DNA from: Nothopassalora personata
Lineage: Eukaryota; Ascomycota; Dothideomycetes; Mycosphaerellales; Mycosphaerellaceae
Length of the DNA stretch: 64,000 nucleotides
Assembly: GCA_033816765.1 (NCBI GenBank)
Contig: CM066291.1
Coordinates: 4,712,001 to 4,776,000, forward strand
Direction: 5' to 3'
Shown here: piece after piece, positions 63,965-64,000 of the stretch
How positions within the stretch are numbered: the first letter of the stretch is position 1
Layout: the number at the start of each line of letters is the position of its first letter
Translations under genes and position numbers: made by a program
Notes under the pieces: model-generated
The model's input: only the letters and a program-made list of their open reading frames with translations
The model's database searches: none
Told to the model about the DNA's origin: nothing

Positions 63965-64000
63965 GATGGCGGCGTGTGGGGGGTGAGATGTCGGGTGTGG

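Overview
This window is nuclear DNA of a filamentous ascomycete (Pezizomycotina; the Dothideomycetes are a reasonable guess, not proven). The evidence is short GT-AG introns of about 50-90 bp with CTAAC/CTGAC-type branch sites, well-spaced housekeeping genes, and a 19.4-kb transposon block that carries the full signature of repeat-induced point mutation (RIP): CpA and TpG are almost gone, TpA is abundant, and CpG is retained.

Left arm (1-25.1 kb): a branched-chain aminotransferase (588-1892, +), a membrane-type casein kinase I with two introns (4303-5705, +), a gene-poor stretch (5.7-12.1 kb) full of decayed tandem and inverted duplications with one small F-box-like gene (8909-9427, -), a Rud3-type golgin with GRAB domain (12165-14173, -), a catalase-like haem protein (14991-16175, +), a 1356-residue PHD/zinc-cluster-like protein (17751-21821, -), and a SCY1/Cex1-like pseudokinase with HEAT repeats (22443-24950, +).

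Transposon block (25,138-44,503): an outer Ty1/copia element on the minus strand, bounded by LTRs and an exact 5-bp target duplication (TGTTC at 25133-25137 and 44504-44508). Inside it lie Ty3/gypsy remnants: a gag fragment (about 27.4-28.2 kb), a second element starting with a 192-bp LTR at 28217 and cut off just before its RT, and a third, near complete 11.85-kb gypsy element (30161-42013). The third element has 368-bp LTRs, gag-protease, RT-RNaseH-integrase, and an extra roughly 1000-codon reading frame of unknown function before the 3' LTR. A nearly identical GC-rich palindrome (core CGGTCCCGGGACCG) sits in each LTR and at both ORF junctions of this element, so it punctuates every coding unit. 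A truncated inverted copy and a truncated direct copy of the same element follow. Nothing in the block is coding-competent: the protease and RT catalytic Asp codons both read Asn, by changes that fit TpG to TpA.

Right arm (44.5-64 kb): an RGS-domain protein (47177-48394, +), a low-complexity protein with two SILK-like motifs (50244-51363, +), a filamentous-fungal dynamin-family GTPase with two introns (52093-54464, -), a small mitochondrial-type protein (56990-57660, +) and exportin-1/Crm1 (60653-63964, -), which contains an in-frame 90-bp intron and a Thr at the leptomycin-B cysteine position. The genes are independently transcribed; no operon-like or metabolic cluster is seen. The most unusual content is the palindrome-punctuated three-ORF gypsy element and the decayed duplication field at 5.9-11.8 kb.
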